DNA of 64,000 nt, from contig CM037472.1 of the NCBI GenBank assembly GCA_021014325.1, positions 35,426,234 through 35,490,233 of the forward strand, given 5' to 3'. Origin of the DNA: Plazaster borealis. Taxonomy: Eukaryota > Echinodermata > Asteroidea > Forcipulatida > Labidiasteridae. Both the position numbers and the translations under genes were made by a program. Of the stretch, positions 63,847 through 64,000 are shown piece after piece. The first letter of the stretch is position 1, and every line of letters begins with the position of its first letter. Under the pieces are notes generated by a model. The model worked only from the letters and a program-made list of their open reading frames with translations. It ran no database searches and was not told the DNA's origin.

Positions 63847-63867
63847 CTGTACAAGACGTAGACCAAG

Positions 63868-64000
63868 ACATGGGAGTTTAGTGCATCGGACTCAAATTCT
63901 GGTGGCCGGGTCATCAGGATGTGGGTTTGAATCCCGATCATGACACTTGTGTCCTTGAGCAAGACACTTAACTATAATTGCGTCTCTTTTCACCCACGGG
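63868..64000 (+). mobile_element. SINE head and body start, cut by window edge
   Basis: GTTTAGTGCATCGGACTCAAA, B box GGTTTGAATCC, ACACTTGTGTCCTTGAGCAA: the 23774/37672 family. Continues beyond the window; lies 22 bases from the acceptor of RyR exon a. Confidence 0.82.

Overview
This window looks like nuclear DNA of an echinoderm, probably a sea star. The basis is one very long intron-rich gene, a 5S-rRNA-derived element whose head looks like deuterostome/echinoderm 5S (judged from memory), and dense families of short palindromic elements of a kind I associate with sea star genomes. The exact species is an inference that an alignment would settle. Nothing bacterial or viral was seen.

The minus strand of almost the whole window is a single gene, the ryanodine receptor (RyR), the giant homotetrameric Ca2+-release channel of the endoplasmic/sarcoplasmic reticulum. 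I reconstructed 35 coding exons with GT..AG borders (34 firm, one 21-base micro-exon tentative). They join into one open frame of 4656 nt, about 1551 complete codons, with the phase matching at every junction. The N-terminal exons lie beyond the right edge and the channel-forming C-terminal two thirds lie beyond the left edge. From right to left the exons encode most of the MIR domain (63.8-58.7 kb), the RIH solenoid (49.9-38.7 kb), SPRY1 (37.0-33.2 kb), the two RyR repeats (31.8-27.2 kb), SPRY2 (26.3-22.2 kb), a joining segment (15.8-14.6 kb), a long Ser/Pro/Lys-rich linker (13.9-6.7 kb), SPRY3 (6.7-2.7 kb) and the start of the following solenoid (0.8-1.0 kb). The promoter, start codon and stop codon are not in the window.

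The rest is intron, filled with repeats. Tandem arrays: a 16-bp minisatellite (1-742), a ~57-62 bp array (13.98-14.51 kb), a ~39-bp array (16.13-16.34 kb), a ~200-bp array (41.15-42.14 kb), a 45-bp minisatellite of about 55 units with higher-order structure (43.62-46.10 kb), a 64-bp array (47.79-48.15 kb) and a 347-bp duplication with no visible difference between copies (52.52-53.21 kb). Retroposons: two tRNA-derived SINE families with opposed or single heads, a longer SINE with a Leu/Ser-like head, a 5S-rRNA-derived SINE (1.66-1.87 kb), and five decayed LINE 3' ends carrying the C-terminal tail of reverse-transcriptase ORF2. Many foldback (MITE-like) elements are present, several nested inside one another or inside SINEs, so the relative order of insertion can be read.

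No independent second protein gene, functional tRNA gene, CRISPR or operon structure is supported. The points most worth a second look are the RyR micro-exon, the long lineage-specific linker, the head-to-head tRNA-like inverted elements with insertions at their anticodon region, and the 5S-derived SINE.
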